Positions 23,398 to 25,755 of a stretch of DNA of 25,755 nucleotides are shown here, in pieces. Origin of the DNA: CAYXOX01 sp964466745. Its GTDB lineage: Bacteria; Pseudomonadota; Alphaproteobacteria; Rhodobacterales; Rhodobacteraceae. The notes under the pieces are model-generated. The model ran no database searches. It saw only the letters and a program-made list of their open reading frames with translations, and had not been told where the DNA came from. The first letter of the stretch is position 1; each line of letters starts with the position of its first letter. Where the stretch lies: positions 1-25,755 of the forward strand of contig CAYXOX010000028.1 of assembly GCA_964466745.1 (NCBI GenBank). Direction: 5' to 3'. The position numbers and the translations under genes were made by a program.

Positions 23398-24447
23398 ATG
23401 GCGGCCGAACAGAGCGCCAGGAAACGCAAGGTTCTGATCGTCGGCGCGGGCGGGATCGGCCGGCGCCACATCCGTGGATACCTCGCAACGGGGCGTGCCC
23501 ATGTCTCCATAGTGGAGCCCGACGCCCCGCGCAGGGCGGCGGTGGCGCGGGAGTTCTCTCTCGAAAGCGCCTTCGCATCGCTGGATGGCCCCGAGGCATC
23601 GCGCCACGACCTGGCGGTCATCTGCGCCCCCGCCCACCTGCACGTGCCCATGATGCGCGCCTGTGCCGCGGCCGGCCTGCCCTTCCTCGTCGAAAAGCCG
23701 CTGGCCGTGACGCTGGACGGCGTGGATGCCGCGCTCGAGGCGGTCGCGGCGGCGGGTATCCTCGCCCGGGTCGGCTACATCCGCCGCATCGCGCCCGAGG
23801 TGATCGCCCTGCGCGAGCAGATCGCCGCGGGCAAAATCGGGACCGTCAAGCTCGCCTATCTGAACGCCAGCCAGGAATTCCCGCGCTACCGCCCCGACTA
23901 CCGCGAAACCTACTACTCCCGGCCCGAGATGGGCGGCGGCGCGATCCTCGACGCAGCGAGCCACAGCTTCGACCTGCTGATCGCGCTCATGGGCCGCCCG
24001 ACGACGGTCGGCGCGATGTACGACCGGCTCGTGCTCGAAGGCAGCCGGACCGAGGACACCTGCCTCGTGAACATCCGCTTCGAGAGCGGCGCGATGGCCA
24101 ATCTGACCATCAACCAGTTCCAGAAGCGCAACGCGGCGACGGCGGAATTCATCGGCACCGAGGGCAATCTTCGCCTCGACCACGCGACGTTGAGCTTCAC
24201 AGACGACGACAGCGGCCACTGGTCGGAATCGCGCGACTACATGGAGGGCATGGTGCCCATGGAAGCTCACCAGGCCCGCTTCGCGCTGCAGGCGCAGGCC
24301 ATGCTCGATGCGCTCGACGGGGGCCCCTGCCCGCTCGCGACGCTGGACGAAGCCCGCCTCAACCTGGCCCTTGCCCTCGCCGCCAAGCGGAGCTGGGCCG
24401 AGCGCCGGTTCGTGGACATCGCGAACCCGGCCGAGGCCGCGGCATGA
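23398..24447 (+). CDS. Gfo/Idh/MocA family NAD(P)-dependent oxidoreductase
   Basis: 349 residues. Rossmann motif G16-A-G-G-I-G21, E40 at the end of the second strand (NAD preference), E99-K-P101-L with the conserved lysine, and the second-domain block G178-G-G-A-I-L-D184-A-A-S-H188-S-F-D191 with the usual Asp and His. These enzymes oxidise or reduce hydroxyl groups of sugars, inositols and related acids. The start at 23398 has GGAGG five bases before it; an upstream in-frame ATG (23359) lacks a site and lies inside a hairpin. The stop overlaps the next gene by four bases. It is divergent from the SBP2 importer operon, so it probably acts on the same solute. Confidence 0.94.
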   Translation: MAAEQSARKRKVLIVGAGGIGRRHIRGYLATGRAHVSIVEPDAPRRAAVAREFSLESAFASLDGPEASRHDLAVICAPAHLHVPMMRACAAAGLPFLVEKPLAVTLDGVDAALEAVAAAGILARVGYIRRIAPEVIALREQIAAGKIGTVKLAYLNASQEFPRYRPDYRETYYSRPEMGGGAILDAASHSFDLLIALMGRPTTVGAMYDRLVLEGSRTEDTCLVNIRFESGAMANLTINQFQKRNAATAEFIGTEGNLRLDHATLSFTDDDSGHWSESRDYMEGMVPMEAHQARFALQAQAMLDALDGGPCPLATLDEARLNLALALAAKRSWAERRFVDIANPAEAAA

Positions 24448-25214
24448 GCCCGTTCGACATGGCCGGCAAGTCGGTGCTTGTCGCCGGCGGGGCAGGCTAC
24501 CTCGGGCGCCCCGTCTGCGCGGCACTGCGTGAGGCCGGTGCAGACATCTGGATCGCCGACCGGGACGCAGATCGGCTCGCCGAGGCGAAGGCGGCGCTCG
24601 CCACCCAGGCGGGCCCCGGCGCGGTCGAGACCCTGCCGCTGGAAATGGACAGCGAAGCCGCCATCCTCGAATGCGTCGCGGCCTGCGGGCCGCTCCACGG
24701 GCTCGTCAACGCCACCGCCGCAAGCTCGAACGCCCACTACGCCGCGCTCACGGCCGATGCGTTCGACCGCACGAACCGCGTCAACCTCACCGGCACGTTC
24801 CTGCTTGCCCGGGCGGCGGGCGAGGCGATGCAGGCGGGCGGCGCGATGGTGCTCTACGGCTCGATGTACGGGCTCGTCTCTCCTCGCCCGGAAAACTACC
24901 CGGCCCCGATGCCACCCAACCCACTGGACTACGGCGCGAACAAGGCCGGCATCTCCCAGATGGCGCGCTGGCTCGCCGCACACTACGGTCCGCGTGGCAT
25001 CCGGGTGAACGCCGTGGCCCCCGGCCCCTTCCCGCCGCAGGCGGTGCAGGACGCGCACCCCGAGTTCACGGCCAATCTCGAACGCGACACGATGCTCGGT
25101 CGCATGGGCCGGCAGCACGAAACCGCCGGCCCGGTGCTCTTCCTGCTCTCGGAGGCGGCAAGCTACGTCACCGGCCAAACCCTCGGCATCGATGGAGGCT
25201 GGACGTCATGGTGA
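24444..25214 (+). CDS. Short-chain dehydrogenase/reductase (SDR)
   Basis: 256 residues. Coenzyme loop A14-G-G-A-G-Y-L-G21, D39 after the second strand (NAD-type), N89-A-T-A in place of the usual NNAG, N114, catalytic S140, Y163 and K167, and the C-terminal block YVTGQTLGIDGGW. A proline-rich insertion at about 147-160 (RPENYPAPMPPNP) between Ser and Tyr is longer than usual and probably shapes the substrate pocket; it resembles SDRs that act on sugar-like or sialic-type substrates, but this is not certain. ATGA overlap with the Gfo/Idh gene shows tight coupling, and its stop overlaps the next gene by seven bases. Confidence 0.93.
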   Translation: MSPFDMAGKSVLVAGGAGYLGRPVCAALREAGADIWIADRDADRLAEAKAALATQAGPGAVETLPLEMDSEAAILECVAACGPLHGLVNATAASSNAHYAALTADAFDRTNRVNLTGTFLLARAAGEAMQAGGAMVLYGSMYGLVSPRPENYPAPMPPNPLDYGANKAGISQMARWLAAHYGPRGIRVNAVAPGPFPPQAVQDAHPEFTANLERDTMLGRMGRQHETAGPVLFLLSEAASYVTGQTLGIDGGWTSW

Positions 25215-25755
25215 ACTTCCCCCTCGGCGAGCGACCGCTGCGCCTCGCGATGCTCGGCATGACCGAGGGCAACGGCCATCCCTATTCCTGGTCGATCATC
25301 CTCAACGGGCGCTACGACGCCGAAGCCCTTGCCGCCTGCCCCTACCCGGTGATCCGCAGCTACATCGCCCGCCAGCCGGCGCACACGCTCGGCATTCCCG
25401 GAGCGGAGGTGACCCATGTCTGGACCGACGCGCCGGGCGACGCGGTGCAGGTCGCCCGCGTCGCCGGGATCGCCCATGTTGCCGAGCGCGCGGAAGACGT
25501 GATCGGCCATGTCGACGCCGTGCTGATCGCCACCGACAAGGGGGAAGAGCACGTGGCCCGCGCACGCCCCTTCGTGGAGGCCGGGCTCCCCGTCTTCGTG
25601 GACAAGCCGCTCTGCGACAACCGCGCCGATCTCGCGCAGTTCTCGGCCTGGGTCGCCCGGGGCCGGCCGATCCTGTCGTCCTCGGCCATGCGCTACGCCA
25701 AGGAGTTCACCCCCTACCACGGCGCCACCCACGAGTTCGGGGCGCTCCGGCACGT
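25208..25755 (+). CDS. Gfo/Idh/MocA-like oxidoreductase, N-terminal part (cut by window end)
   Basis: 182 codons visible, then the window ends. Family features: a hydrophobic first strand LRLAMLGM, the V104-L-I-A-T-D strand and the V131-D-K133-P-L block that matches the usual E-K-P-L lysine motif. The nucleotide loop is not the usual GxGxxG but G17-M-T-E-G-N-G-H, followed by a HPYSWS segment, so it belongs to a divergent subgroup and its coenzyme binding may differ. The start at ATG 25208 overlaps the SDR stop by seven bases; a weak GGAGG-like sequence (GGAGGCTGG at 25194-25202) lies just upstream. Third gene of the plus-strand operon. Confidence 0.85.
   Translation, partial: MVNFPLGERPLRLAMLGMTEGNGHPYSWSIILNGRYDAEALAACPYPVIRSYIARQPAHTLGIPGAEVTHVWTDAPGDAVQVARVAGIAHVAERAEDVIGHVDAVLIATDKGEEHVARARPFVEAGLPVFVDKPLCDNRADLAQFSAWVARGRPILSSSAMRYAKEFTPYHGATHEFGALRH

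Noticed and set aside
22095..25214. A 1039-codon plus-strand frame that runs from opposite SBP2 into the SDR
   Set aside because: Only the last 256 codons are the SDR. The first part is antisense to SBP2 and the middle is out of frame with the real Gfo/Idh gene, so it is not a fusion protein.

Overview
The window is very GC-rich, densely packed bacterial DNA. Codon third positions are almost all G or C, and the gene families present (two Dpp/Opp-type ABC importers, IclR, Gfo/Idh/MocA, RraA-like, UxuA-like, M81/MlrC-like, PhyH, class III aminotransferase) suggest an alphaproteobacterium, probably of the Rhodobacteraceae/Paracoccaceae kind. That placement is an inference from composition and gene content; no rRNA, tRNA, CRISPR array, insertion sequence or phage gene was seen. 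I recognise 24 protein-coding genes, the last one cut by the window edge. All look like accessory uptake and catabolism genes.

Layout. (A) 74-8796, minus strand: an M81/MlrC-like metallohydrolase, a UxuA-type mannonate dehydratase, a periplasmic solute-binding protein (SBP1), two permeases, two ATPases and an RraA-family protein. The four junctions from the second permease to the RraA-like gene are GTG/ATGA-type overlaps or gaps of a few bases. (B) 8934-12945, plus strand, divergent from A: an M14-family (succinylglutamate desuccinylase/aspartoacylase-like) deacylase, an IclR regulator, a threonine-synthase-like PLP enzyme and a short-chain dehydrogenase. (C) 12946-13275: a 330-base convergent gap carrying three hairpins with the same CCCCGGG arm. 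(D) 13276-23117, minus strand: a second complete importer (SBP2, two permeases, two ATPases) followed by an N-acetylneuraminate-lyase-like aldolase, a class III aminotransferase, a PhyH-type Fe(II)/2-oxoglutarate dioxygenase and a second, more divergent DHDPS-family lyase. (E) 23398-25755, plus strand, divergent from D: Gfo/Idh/MocA oxidoreductase, SDR, and the start of a second Gfo/Idh/MocA gene, joined by ATGA-type or short overlaps.

How it may work together. Two separate importers of the peptide/nickel/opine family would bring small solutes into the cell, and the attached enzymes (hydrolases, dehydrogenases, dehydratase, aldolases, aminotransferase, dioxygenase) would break them down. In A a mannonate dehydratase would give 2-keto-3-deoxygluconate, a substrate type that DHDPS-family aldolases can cleave. 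In D the NAL-like lyase, aminotransferase and dioxygenase point to an amino- or acyl-modified carbon acid. The real substrates cannot be read from the sequence.

The most remarkable item is SBP2 (21498-23117). It has normal family length and an intact signal peptide, but its sequence blocks are in rotated order: the part that is normally the C-terminal half follows the signal peptide directly, and the normal N-terminal half comes last. SBP1 in the same window has the ordinary order and serves as an internal control. This looks like a natural circular permutation of a cluster-C solute-binding protein.
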